Shown here: piece after piece, positions 12,831 through 19,332 of the stretch
How the letters are laid out: every line of letters begins with the position of its first letter
How positions within the stretch are numbered: the first letter of the stretch is position 1
Virus record (IMG/VR): IMGVR_UViG_3300042892_004874
Span: 1 to 24,409 of that record
From: a virus
Length of the DNA: 24,409 bases
Strand: one strand, 5' to 3'
Made by a program: the position numbers and the translations under genes
Notes under the pieces: generated by a model
Databases searched by the model: none
Told to the model about the DNA's origin: nothing
Seen by the model: the letters and a program-made list of their open reading frames with translations, nothing else

Positions 12831-13295
12831 ATGTCATCAACAGTAACATTAGTTGGGAATGCGACAGCAGACCCAGAACTTCGCTTTTTTGAAGGCGGAA
12901 CAGCAAAGGCAACTTTCAGTATTGCGGTAAACCGCTACTGGACAGATGATTCTGGCGAAAAGAAGGAACAGACATCGTTCTTCAACATTGCAGCATGGCG
13001 TTACCTCGCCGAAGACGTTGCACGTGTTGTACAAAAGGGCAGTCGTGTCATCGTCACAGGAAAGCTCGAGCAGCAGTCCTGGTCAGATAAGGACACAAAC
13101 GAAAAGAAGAGCAGCATCATCGTTACGGCGGACCAGATTGGCATTGGACTTATCTCCATTGAGTCATTCGAGCGTCGCACTGGCGGTGGAGCAGCCGACG
13201 GTGCACCAGCACCACGCAAGGCAGCACCTGCAAAGAAGCCAGCGCGTCCAGCCATGTCGCGCCTGGATATTCCTGAGGACGAAGAGGCTTTTTAG
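12831..13295 (+). CDS. ssb: Single-stranded DNA-binding protein
   Basis: A 154-residue SSB. The OB-fold core covers residues 1-110 (VTLVGNATADPELRF ... AVNRYW ... FFNIAAWRYLAEDVA ... GSRVIVTGKLEQQSW). An Ala/Pro/Gly-rich flexible linker follows, and then an acidic tip ending DEEAF, close to the D-D-D-I-P-F partner-binding tail. It coats single-stranded DNA during replication and recruits partners. It has its own promoter (12761-12789) and a strong hairpin terminator (13318-13345), so it is a single-gene unit. The linker is rich in Ala-Pro-Lys, unlike the Gly/Gln-rich linker of E. coli SSB. Confidence 0.95.
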   Translation: MSSTVTLVGNATADPELRFFEGGTAKATFSIAVNRYWTDDSGEKKEQTSFFNIAAWRYLAEDVARVVQKGSRVIVTGKLEQQSWSDKDTNEKKSSIIVTADQIGIGLISIESFERRTGGGAADGAPAPRKAAPAKKPARPAMSRLDIPEDEEAF

Positions 13296-13317
13296 CCCTT
13301 TTTTGAAAAAAGTTTTG

Positions 13318-13345
13318 GGCGGGGTGTGACATTCGACACCCCGCC
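13318..13345 (+). terminator. Rho-independent terminator after SSB
   Basis: A 10-bp perfect stem GGCGGGGTGT/ACACCCCGCC around an 8-nt loop, followed by TTTAGCTTTATTT. It lies 22 nt after the SSB stop. A-rich sequence on its left could also let it work leftward. Confidence 0.85.
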
Positions 13346-13412
13346 TTTAGCTTTATTTGCACGGGTTTTACATATTCGACTCTATAAAAATCATTTGTCT
13401 AGTTGACATTTG

Positions 13413-13442
13413 TTGATTATTCTCCCCACAGGGGGGTATAAT
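13413..13442 (+). promoter_or_regulatory. Strong promoter of the lysin operon with internal inverted repeat
   Basis: TTGATT (13413-13418), 18 nt, TATAAT (13437-13442, perfect -10). Between the hexamers, CCCC-ACA-GGGG (13424-13434) forms a short inverted repeat positioned as an operator. A second -35-like TTGACA (13403-13408) lies farther upstream. The lysin start follows after about 65 nt, with AAGGA 8 nt before its TTG. Confidence 0.6.
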
Positions 13443-13507
13443 TGAAAGAACTAACTACTAACTAACGAGCACTGCTCGGGCCATATCCGCCTAACAAGGA
13501 CATAAAA

Positions 13508-14569
13508 TTGCTGAACATTAACCGTTTCCTGGTATCCCTTTCCCTCATTTCTGTTTTCATGACAGGCGTCGTCCATGCGACTGACGAGTTAGGGGGTGTT
13601 AGCGAAATGACGACCACGTCTGTTTCTGCAACAGACGTAGTCAGTGCAGCATCTGTAGTCCCATCTCATAAGTCTTTGGCGTTTACTAAAAAGCCTAAAG
13701 CAACAGATAAATTCTGGGACAAACTGGCTTATTGTGAGACCCATGGCGACTGGAAAAACGGCGGTAACTGGGCTGGTGGACTAGGTATCGCTCAGTCGAC
13801 CTGGTACGGATTTGGTGGTCGTGAATTTGCACGCTCCCCCCACCTCGCAACCAGGGAAGAACAGATTGTTGTAGCGCATCGAATCTCTACTCAGGGGTAT
13901 AAAACGGTTCGCTACCGCGACCCTGAGCGCGCAAAGACACAGGGCGTTCCGGTCTCCTATGTTTGGGAAAAACACCCTGTCGGCTTTGGGGGCTGGGGTG
14001 CCCTGCCTTGTGCTGGCGGGAAACCAACACTTTTCCACTACAATCCTAAAGAAATACTGACAGTTCAGTATAAATTTAACCAGCGTGGGATGATTGTAAA
14101 AGATTTACAGAATTTTCTCCGCATTAAAGCTGATGGCCACTATGGACTTGATACACGAGCAAAGCATGTCTCTTACTTGAGGAAGCAGGGTCTTTCTACT
14201 GCTGGCGTTGGGGTGCTTCCCTCGTTTCTTACTGGCAGTGTTCCTTCGGACAAAACAAAGCGTTGCCCCAGCTGGGAAGGACGCTTGCGCTATTACGGCC
14301 TTCAGCCCGTTGACCGTTTCTCATATATTATGTGGCGTGAAAGCCGTTGTAAAGAAAAGATTGTTTCGGGCCTAAATTCAAATGGCACTCGTGACTATGG
14401 CTTGCTTCAAGTCAATTCGTCGTGGCGCACAGTAACAGCCCAAGTGTGCGGTAGCAAATTGGGGAATATGAAGGTATTGTTAAACCACAAATGCAACCTC
14501 AAGGTTGCTAAGTATTTGCTGGATAATGGTGGTCTGGGGCACTGGAGTGCTTCATCCGGAAAGGAATAA
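13508..14569 (+). CDS. Secreted two-domain lysin: Rpf-like plus SLT-like, with peptidoglycan-binding segment
   Basis: A 353-residue peptidoglycan-degrading protein. Residues 1-24 form a signal peptide (basic start, hydrophobic core, V-H-A end). Residues about 68-130 match the resuscitation-promoting-factor/transglycosylase family, with catalytic-type E77 in CETHGDW, then GGLGIAQSTWYGFGG and the ATREEQIVVAHR helix. Residues about 190-230 (MIVKDLQNFLRIKADGHYG) resemble a peptidoglycan-binding module. Residues about 258-350 form a lysozyme/SLT-like domain with E278 in WRESR and DYGLLQVNSSW. The start is TTG at 13508, supported by AAGGA 8 nt upstream. Two cleaving domains in one secreted protein suggest a phage endolysin exported through the Sec system. 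It heads the operon reaching 15196. Confidence 0.85.
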   Translation: MLNINRFLVSLSLISVFMTGVVHATDELGGVSEMTTTSVSATDVVSAASVVPSHKSLAFTKKPKATDKFWDKLAYCETHGDWKNGGNWAGGLGIAQSTWYGFGGREFARSPHLATREEQIVVAHRISTQGYKTVRYRDPERAKTQGVPVSYVWEKHPVGFGGWGALPCAGGKPTLFHYNPKEILTVQYKFNQRGMIVKDLQNFLRIKADGHYGLDTRAKHVSYLRKQGLSTAGVGVLPSFLTGSVPSDKTKRCPSWEGRLRYYGLQPVDRFSYIMWRESRCKEKIVSGLNSNGTRDYGLLQVNSSWRTVTAQVCGSKLGNMKVLLNHKCNLKVAKYLLDNGGLGHWSASSGKE

Positions 14570-14779
14570 ATGTTCGAAACAGTAATCGAAGTACCAGATA
14601 TGCATTTAAAATTTGGTGAAAAAATGGTTGCCAGAGGCTCTACTTTTTTAGTAGTTGACGTCACTGCATGTGCGTGGGTTGACCCACCAAAAGACCAGCT
14701 AGTATTGGAAATGGCAAACGTTACATGTGAGAACTGTATCGATAGAGGGAAATATAAAAATGGTCGGCAAAGACGCTGA
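14570..14779 (+). CDS. Small hypothetical protein with CENC motif
   Basis: A 69-residue protein with ATG immediately after the lysin stop (TAAATG). It is beta-rich (VIEVPDMHLKFGEKMVARGS), with a C-terminal CENCIDRG and basic tail, possibly one half of a zinc site. It belongs to the lysin operon by position. No family is recognised. Confidence 0.6.
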   Translation: MFETVIEVPDMHLKFGEKMVARGSTFLVVDVTACAWVDPPKDQLVLEMANVTCENCIDRGKYKNGRQRR

Positions 14780-14807
14780 AAACTTTATTCCAGAGGAAAT
14801 CAAACCA

Positions 14808-15032
14808 ATGGAATTTAGCGAATGGATTAAAATTGGAATCGAGCAGGGTTGGTGTGGTCCGCCAGTGTGTTACACACACGACGGTTTGCCAACTTCGGAA
14901 ATCGAAGACGAAGAGTTTGAAGAAGGCGACCCCTGCATTCACATCATTCGCATGTATGAAAGCGAAGAAAATCGTATAGCCGTTGAAGACGCGCATTCCC
15001 CAAGTCAGTGGCGTGACATATACACGCGATGA
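14808..15032 (+). CDS. Conserved-looking small phage protein with WCGPPVC motif
   Basis: A 74-residue acidic protein starting MEFSEWIKIGIEQGWCGPPV and continuing with CYTHDGLPTSEIEDEEFEEG and CIHIIRMY. This layout (W-C-G-P-P-V-C-Y-T-H-D-G-x-P) is one I associate with short actinophage proteins of unknown function; the two Cys with Cys/His further on may bind a metal. Starts at 14727 (GTG) and 14760 (ATG) would overlap the upstream gene. I chose 14808 because AGAGGA precedes it and the protein then begins just before the conserved part. Its TGA overlaps the next ATG. Confidence 0.65.
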   Translation: MEFSEWIKIGIEQGWCGPPVCYTHDGLPTSEIEDEEFEEGDPCIHIIRMYESEENRIAVEDAHSPSQWRDIYTR

Positions 15033-15196
15033 ATAGCCATGAAAAGACAGGCTTTCTCCACATGCTTATTGGCTTGCTTGGCGGCTACATGTCCCTCATG
15101 GTGGGCGAGGTACTTGGCCTTATGAGCTTGATTGTAGCAACAGGAAACGTTCTGTATGCCTGCTCTTTATTACTTGGTGGTGACGTCGCCGATTGA
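15029..15196 (+). CDS. Small two-helix membrane protein, holin candidate
   Basis: A 55-residue protein, MNSHEKTGFLHMLIGLLGGY..., with two hydrophobic segments (residues about 9-30 and 31-50) and little charge, overlapping the upstream stop by ATGA. Its size, topology and place as the last gene of the lysin operon would suit a holin or lysis accessory, though a Sec-exported lysin may not need one. It overlaps the convergent coiled-coil gene by 27 nt, which weakens the case for one of the two. Confidence 0.5.
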   Translation: MNSHEKTGFLHMLIGLLGGYMSLMVGEVLGLMSLIVATGNVLYACSLLLGGDVAD

Positions 15197-15412
15197 CGGG
15201 AGCAAATATCCAAGACTTGCTCTATTTCCGTTATTTGCAAAATTGCCAAGCGCTTTTACTTCAAGACTCTTGAGCCGGCGTTCGTAAAAAGTAATGCTTT
15301 CCTGTAGAGATTTTATCTGCATTGTAAGCATGTCTACTTCTCGTTTTAGGATTTCGTATTGGTCATCGTCAAACATTCCTGATTCTGATGTGCCGGGGTC
15401 TTTTCGCTTCAT
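15170..15412 (-). CDS. Small coiled-coil protein
   Basis: An 80-residue protein. Residues about 18-55 are a continuous heptad-like helix (YEILKREVDMLTMQIKSLQE and onward), and the C-terminus is short and polar. It may be a scaffold-like or regulatory structural helper, given its place in the leftward structural-side gene group. TAGGCT lies 6 nt before the ATG, consistent with a leaderless start. Confidence 0.6.
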   Translation of the reverse strand: MKRKDPGTSESGMFDDDQYEILKREVDMLTMQIKSLQESITFYERRLKSLEVKALGNFANNGNRASLGYLLPSIGDVTTK

Positions 15413-15434
15413 ATTAAAAGCCTATCACGTGGAC

Positions 15435-15791
15435 TTATTTGTATCCCTGAACTACGCCGTCTGGAAGAACTGCAAATCTGCATTTTCCTTCTGGCTCTAC
15501 AGGCATGGCAATAATTCTGCAGGTGTTGCCGCCCTGGTAAAGAACGCAGTTGGCGCACTTGACCCCAATAGAGGCTTTTGTATTTTCAGCAGCGGGCTTA
15601 TATCCAGCCCAAATTCCCTTGCCGTCTTCGTTGAATTTTCCGTACTTCCTGGAGATGTAAACCAGCGACTCTGCTAGTTCTTTTTCTTCAGGCTGTAGTA
15701 CTGGCCGCTTTTCCGGCATTTTGATTATCTGTATCTTTCCTCCACCCATGAGGGAAGCGATTATGTCCATAAAATTATTTTTTTCGTTCAT
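15435..15791 (-). CDS. Cysteine-cluster protein, HiPIP-like candidate
   Basis: A 118-residue protein. Residues about 78-110 carry C-A-N-C then C and C (VKCANCVLYQGGNTCRIIAM, EGKCRF), four cysteines spaced like small high-potential iron-sulfur-like phage proteins. The N-terminal half is helical. I chose the ATG at 15791, which overlaps the upstream stop (ATGA); the ATG at 15806 is upstream in frame and also possible. It might bind a metal or an iron-sulfur cluster. A similar Cys pattern recurs in the gene at 16186. Confidence 0.6.
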   Translation of the reverse strand: MNEKNNFMDIIASLMGGGKIQIIKMPEKRPVLQPEEKELAESLVYISRKYGKFNEDGKGIWAGYKPAAENTKASIGVKCANCVLYQGGNTCRIIAMPVEPEGKCRFAVLPDGVVQGYK

Positions 15792-16186
15792 TTGAACTCC
15801 GTCCATGTTTTGTCGCCGACGCCAAAATACTCGCGGGCGAATCCTGATTGAATAATATCAGTATTCAGGCATGCTGTTAGTGGGTCGGCTATGTCCTGTG
15901 AGCTATAGATTCTTGCGAGGATGCGTCCATATTTATCGTTCTTGTCTGGAATAGTATTTACGAATACCCACTTATGCCCAGAAAGCCAGTCTTTTGTGAA
16001 CTGTTTTGCTTTCAGTCCAAGAACTTTTTCTTCTTTGTTTGACGTTCTTGACTCTGGCGTATTGACGCCATAGAGACGTACTCTTATTTTATGGTGAATG
16101 TCAAAACCAAGGTCTATTCTTAGGTCAACAGTGTCGCCATCTACAACATTGAGAACTTCTGCTCCGTACCAAAATCTATCGCTCAT
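15788..16186 (-). CDS. Staphylococcal-nuclease-like (thermonuclease) protein
   Basis: A 132-residue SNase-fold protein. VVDGDTVDLRIDLGF (residues about 14-28), RVRLYGVNTPES (35-46) and DKYGRILARIY (82-92) match the calcium-binding aspartate, arginine and YGR motifs of the family. It would hydrolyse DNA or RNA. No signal peptide is present, so it is cytoplasmic or packaged. Its ATG shares one base with the stop of the upstream gene (TAATG), and its own stop overlaps the next start. Family very likely; the biological target is unknown. Confidence 0.85.
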   Translation of the reverse strand: MSDRFWYGAEVLNVVDGDTVDLRIDLGFDIHHKIRVRLYGVNTPESRTSNKEEKVLGLKAKQFTKDWLSGHKWVFVNTIPDKNDKYGRILARIYSSQDIADPLTACLNTDIIQSGFAREYFGVGDKTWTEFK

Positions 16187-16953
16187 TATTTGTCCTTTTT
16201 AGAGTTTTCGTATCGCTCAAGAAGTCTTCTACCCTTGGCTGCAAGCTCGGCTGCGTCTTGAGCATTTTGAGGAACAGGTTCACCCCATGCTGCCGCAGAG
16301 AGAGCAAGCCTTGTCGATTCACCCTTCTCATCCTTCATTGGTCCAGAAGGGTTTGTGAAAAATCGAGTCAGGAAAGAACCTTTCCTGCGCATTTTATCTG
16401 GTGTGTCGGCAGCGCCTTTAACTCCTGGTTTTAGGTTGGAGCCTTCTGTTCTTTTGAAGTGAGCTCTTCCTGCTGCTGTCAAGCCACCTTTAGGGTCTTT
16501 TAGCTTTGCAGACTTCTCTTTAAGTATTGGTCCACCGGTAACCCATGCTCTACAGGTTCTTTTTGAGGCGCATTTAAAGTCAAACGCTTCACAGTAACCG
16601 AGTTCGCCAGCAGAATCGATGGCTTCCCATTCGTCTTTTCTGTCTCCGCCTGTAAGTCCTTCAGAAATGCATTCTTTCATCTGTGGTGTGACTATAAATA
16701 CTGCACAGTTTCCACATCTTTGCTTCTTTGCCTCGGCAATACTGACGTCCCACTCCGTTGCTATGCTCAGCCAGTAGGCAGCATTGGTCTCTTCTGGATT
16801 AAGAGGTCCATAGGAGGCTGACTTGATTGCTTTACCCCTGTTGCGAAGGTTTACGGCTACGTCTTTTGTTGCCTTAGGGCAGGATTCTGCGGCTTTTTCT
16901 TCAAACTTAAACCCGGAGACCGAGCCTGTGTATGTTGACCATGTGTTTTCCAT
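16186..16953 (-). CDS. Cys-rich protein with DUF6321-like C-terminal domain
   Basis: A 255-residue protein. The N-terminus reads MENTWSTYTGSVSGFKFEEK, containing a short S-V-S-G peptide like that repeated in the giant gene. The middle (residues about 80-140) has C-G-N-C, then C, G-Y-C, K-C and T-C, a possible iron-sulfur or zinc site. The C-terminal 90 residues (KGGLTAAGRAHFKRTEGSNL, ADTPDKMRRKGSFLTRFFTN, ALSAAAWGEPVPQNA) match, as I recall them, the DUF6321 domain of phage proteins. I start at 16953 because GGGAG lies upstream; a longer frame to 17022 would run into a hairpin. It overlaps the nuclease start (TAATG). Confidence 0.7.
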   Translation of the reverse strand: MENTWSTYTGSVSGFKFEEKAAESCPKATKDVAVNLRNRGKAIKSASYGPLNPEETNAAYWLSIATEWDVSIAEAKKQRCGNCAVFIVTPQMKECISEGLTGGDRKDEWEAIDSAGELGYCEAFDFKCASKRTCRAWVTGGPILKEKSAKLKDPKGGLTAAGRAHFKRTEGSNLKPGVKGAADTPDKMRRKGSFLTRFFTNPSGPMKDEKGESTRLALSAAAWGEPVPQNAQDAAELAAKGRRLLERYENSKKDK

Positions 16954-17005
16954 ATAAACATTCTCCCATATCAATGAACTATTTAGAGCAATCTTGGTAA
17001 ACAAG

Positions 17006-17040
17006 AAATCCCCTGCCTTCAAAACAAGGACAGAGGATTT
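17006..17040 (-). terminator. Hairpin between two leftward genes
   Basis: AAATCCCCTGCCTT (17006-17019) pairs with AAGGACAGAGGATTT (17026-17040) with one bulge and one mismatch. It lies after the gene ending at 17083. The U-tract is short, so it may be a weak terminator or an RNA-processing hairpin. Confidence 0.5.
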
Positions 17041-17082
17041 CCTGGATTAGCCCTAAGGTAGGCATGTGTTAATTATCCCACA

Positions 17083-17631
17083 TTAAATTGCATCTATGAT
17101 TAGATGAACCCGGTCATTTTCACCACGATTCTCGACACTGTGGTATTTATTGACGTTGTCTATAATCCAGATATGGCCCGCTTCTAGATTTCTGGATTCA
17201 TCACCAACGCTAAAAATACATCCCGTATTAGTTATGACTGGTACATGTATTCTGTGGGTCTTTTCTGTGAGCGGCCCTTTGTCCCTGTGTCTCGGTATGA
17301 CGATGCCAGCTCTCAAGTTAGTAAGCATCGCTTGTTGAACCTCGACTTCGCCTATCTTTTCTATTACAACCCCAATTACCTCGTCTATGTAAGCGCTAAA
17401 ACGTTCATAGTCTTTGTGCAGTATTCTCGAATTAATCCTGTGCTTTAGGTCGTATACCAAAGGTATTGTGTCCGTATTTTCTGCTGCTGCGCCGCCTGCT
17501 AATTTACGTTTTTTGTAGTCAAGCCAGTCTTTTTGCGTTAAAGACAGTACCTCATCAAGGAGTTCTTTGAACGATGGCATCTTTCCTACAAACAGAAACG
17601 AATCGTTTTCTTTCATATCTAATTTACCCAT
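17083..17631 (-). CDS. Asp/Asn beta-hydroxylase-like 2-oxoglutarate oxygenase
   Basis: A 182-residue protein resembling the aspartyl/asparaginyl beta-hydroxylase branch of 2-oxoglutarate/iron(II) oxygenases. It has the H115-x-D117 iron pair (IPRHRD), a HRIHVPVITNTG strand, a W-I-I-D-N turn, and the distal H164 (KYHSVENRGENDR) followed by R174 for 2-oxoglutarate. It would hydroxylate a protein or small-molecule side chain. The likely start is the ATG at 17631; an in-frame TTG at 17640 lies inside the terminator T-run. It sits between the capsid terminator and the DUF6321-like gene. Family likely; the substrate is unknown. Confidence 0.75.
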   Translation of the reverse strand: MGKLDMKENDSFLFVGKMPSFKELLDEVLSLTQKDWLDYKKRKLAGGAAAENTDTIPLVYDLKHRINSRILHKDYERFSAYIDEVIGVVIEKIGEVEVQQAMLTNLRAGIVIPRHRDKGPLTEKTHRIHVPVITNTGCIFSVGDESRNLEAGHIWIIDNVNKYHSVENRGENDRVHLIIDAI

Positions 17632-17638
17632 ATATGGC

Positions 17639-17675
17639 AAAAACCCCGCCCATCCCCGAAGGAACGAGCGGGGTT
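17639..17675 (-). terminator. Terminator downstream of the capsid gene
   Basis: Minus strand: AACCCCGC/GCGGGGTT arms (17668-17675 with 17642-17649) with an 18-nt loop, followed by a run of T (17639-17643). It lies 15 nt after the capsid stop and would end highly expressed late transcripts. Confidence 0.8.
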
Positions 17676-17689
17676 CCGCTTAGTAGTTA

Positions 17690-19027
17690 TTAGGCTTCTG
17701 GAGCGCTGTCGAAGGTAACCTTGACGAATGCTTCCGGACGCTTCACTGCGAGAGCGAGGCGCTGTTCAGCAAGAACCACGATTGCGTTGCGCACGAAGAA
17801 GTCTGCGTGCTGCTCGGAAATACGGATGCTTGCTTGTTCACGGTCGTACAACTGTGCGCCGGTGCCGAAGGCTCCGACAAGAGCTGTGCCCTCTGCAATT
17901 GCTGGTGTATCGATGATTGGCAAACGCCAGATTTTTGGTTCTCCACCCATTGCAACGGAAACCGCTACGAGGTATTGGCCATTGTCATCCTTGGTCAACT
18001 CAATGTCTTCCCAGTCGTTCGGGTGCATAACCACGCCTGTTGGCTCGTAGTATGACAGGAACGACAGTGTTGCGGCGCGACGAATCGCGTCTGCCTTACT
18101 GTCCAACACTGGCAACGCAGCGCCTTCTGACCAGCTATAGTCCTGAATTCCTGATGTCTGAAGAACACCTCTAAGGTTTTCTCCGTTGCCGTCACCGTTA
18201 AGAATCTGGTCGTCTTCGAGAAGACGAAGACCGTACATCAATTCGTTGTCGATAATGCTTCTGAGTTGTGGCTCGTCTGCAAGAACGTTACGGTGTGCTG
18301 CTTCCCAGTGTGCAAGTGTGCGTACTGGGGCTTGCTCACCAACGAACGTCATGCCCGATTGTGGCTTTGCACCAAATGCATTGCCAGTGCGCTCAGCAAC
18401 TGAACCCGCGTTGTTTGTAGCACCGCCGGCGCTTGTAAAACCAATCTGACGGAAGTATTCAATAACTGCTGCAGTAGTTGTGCGAGATGGGAACAAATCA
18501 CGAACACGCTTTGTACGTGTTGGTGGCAATACGATTGGGTCACGCTGGATTGTTCCGAAAGAACCTGGTGTACCAGTTGGCATTGCCGAGTAGACATCCT
18601 TTACACCATAGTTGGTCAGCGAAACGCCGGCCTGCCAAGGTGAAATCATGTTTGCACCGTTCTTGCCACCTTGAAGTGACTTGAACTCTGGTGAGTTAAC
18701 GAACATGTCGCCTATGCTCTTGAAGCCAAACTCGCGTGCTGCTGCGTGCATTGCAGATTCTGCGCTCTTGGCGTTGTACTCAACGGATACAGAAGAACCT
18801 TCTTCTGCGCCCCATGAGTCAACTGACTTCATTTGCTCAAGACCCTCGATGAGGCTCTTGATTTCACGGATATCCGACATGTTGCGGTCGAAAGCGGACT
18901 TCTGGTCAGTCGACACAATTACTGTGCCGTCTTCGACCTTGAACGCGTCAGCAATCTGCTTGTTCTCGGCCATTTTTGTTCTGAGTGCGGTTTGTAGTTC
19001 GCGTACTCTTGATTCGTCATAAGACAT
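17690..19027 (-). CDS. Major capsid protein, HK97 fold
   Basis: A 445-residue protein. Residues about 1-75 are a charged coiled coil (RELQTALRTKMAENKQI, SDIREIKSLIEGLEQMKSV), the delta/scaffold segment of HK97-type capsid precursors. The rest follows the fold: an N-arm, an E-loop region (VIEYFRQIGFTSAGGATNNA, VAERTGNAFGAKPQSGM), a P-domain helix (LRSIIDNELMYGLRLLEDDQ) with ILNGDGNGENLRG, and an A-domain with GVVMHPNDWEDI and VLAEQRLALAVKRPEAFVKV. AAAGGAG lies 8 nt before the ATG. It is the shell subunit, probably cleaved after the delta segment by a protease not in this window. It is downstream of the giant gene and the 55-residue gene on the same strand. Confidence 0.93.
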   Translation of the reverse strand: MSYDESRVRELQTALRTKMAENKQIADAFKVEDGTVIVSTDQKSAFDRNMSDIREIKSLIEGLEQMKSVDSWGAEEGSSVSVEYNAKSAESAMHAAAREFGFKSIGDMFVNSPEFKSLQGGKNGANMISPWQAGVSLTNYGVKDVYSAMPTGTPGSFGTIQRDPIVLPPTRTKRVRDLFPSRTTTAAVIEYFRQIGFTSAGGATNNAGSVAERTGNAFGAKPQSGMTFVGEQAPVRTLAHWEAAHRNVLADEPQLRSIIDNELMYGLRLLEDDQILNGDGNGENLRGVLQTSGIQDYSWSEGAALPVLDSKADAIRRAATLSFLSYYEPTGVVMHPNDWEDIELTKDDNGQYLVAVSVAMGGEPKIWRLPIIDTPAIAEGTALVGAFGTGAQLYDREQASIRISEQHADFFVRNAIVVLAEQRLALAVKRPEAFVKVTFDSAPEA

Positions 19028-19078
19028 TTTTATGCTCCTTTAAGCAATGAAAAATATGGATTTTTAAGATACGTCGTC

Positions 19079-19114
19079 TTAGGTAAGCACCCAGCACCTA
19101 TGTCCTTTACCTAA
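19079..19114. repeat. Inverted repeat upstream of the capsid gene
   Basis: TTAGGTAA (19079-19086) and TTACCTAA (19107-19114) form a perfect 8-bp inverted repeat with a 20-nt loop in the leader between the 55-residue gene and the capsid gene. It could be an RNA-processing hairpin that raises capsid expression, or an operator. No T-run follows. Confidence 0.4.
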
Positions 19115-19164
19115 TGTATCAAACCCAATATCCGTTGTAGTGACAGTATTGGCTTTATTCGCAA

Positions 19165-19332
19165 TTAATTTGGAACAGATGGAGAAGTTCCTTCAGCGCG
19201 CATTTTTGCAACATCTGATGACAGTCTCCAATACAACTCAACATTTTCTGACGTCTCCTTAACACCGACATCAGAAAGTTCTTGATTACGCAGTACAGCT
19301 AGATAAATTTTTTCTACGTCTTTACCGTTCAT
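19165..19332 (-). CDS. 55-residue hypothetical protein between the giant gene and the capsid
   Basis: MNGKDVEKIYLAVLRNQELS continues to KMRAEGTSPSVPN. It is acidic and helical, with one clear amphipathic helix (YWRLSSDVAKMR). Its ATG shares one base with the stop codon of the giant gene (TAATG), so translation is coupled to it, which supports this short gene being real. Position suggests a small head-assembly helper, but no family is recognised. Confidence 0.65.
   Translation of the reverse strand: MNGKDVEKIYLAVLRNQELSDVGVKETSENVELYWRLSSDVAKMRAEGTSPSVPN

Noticed and set aside
13403-13442. TTGACA at 13403 paired with TATAAT at 13437
   Set aside because: The spacing is 28 nt; the TTGATT at 13413 gives 18 nt and is the better -35.
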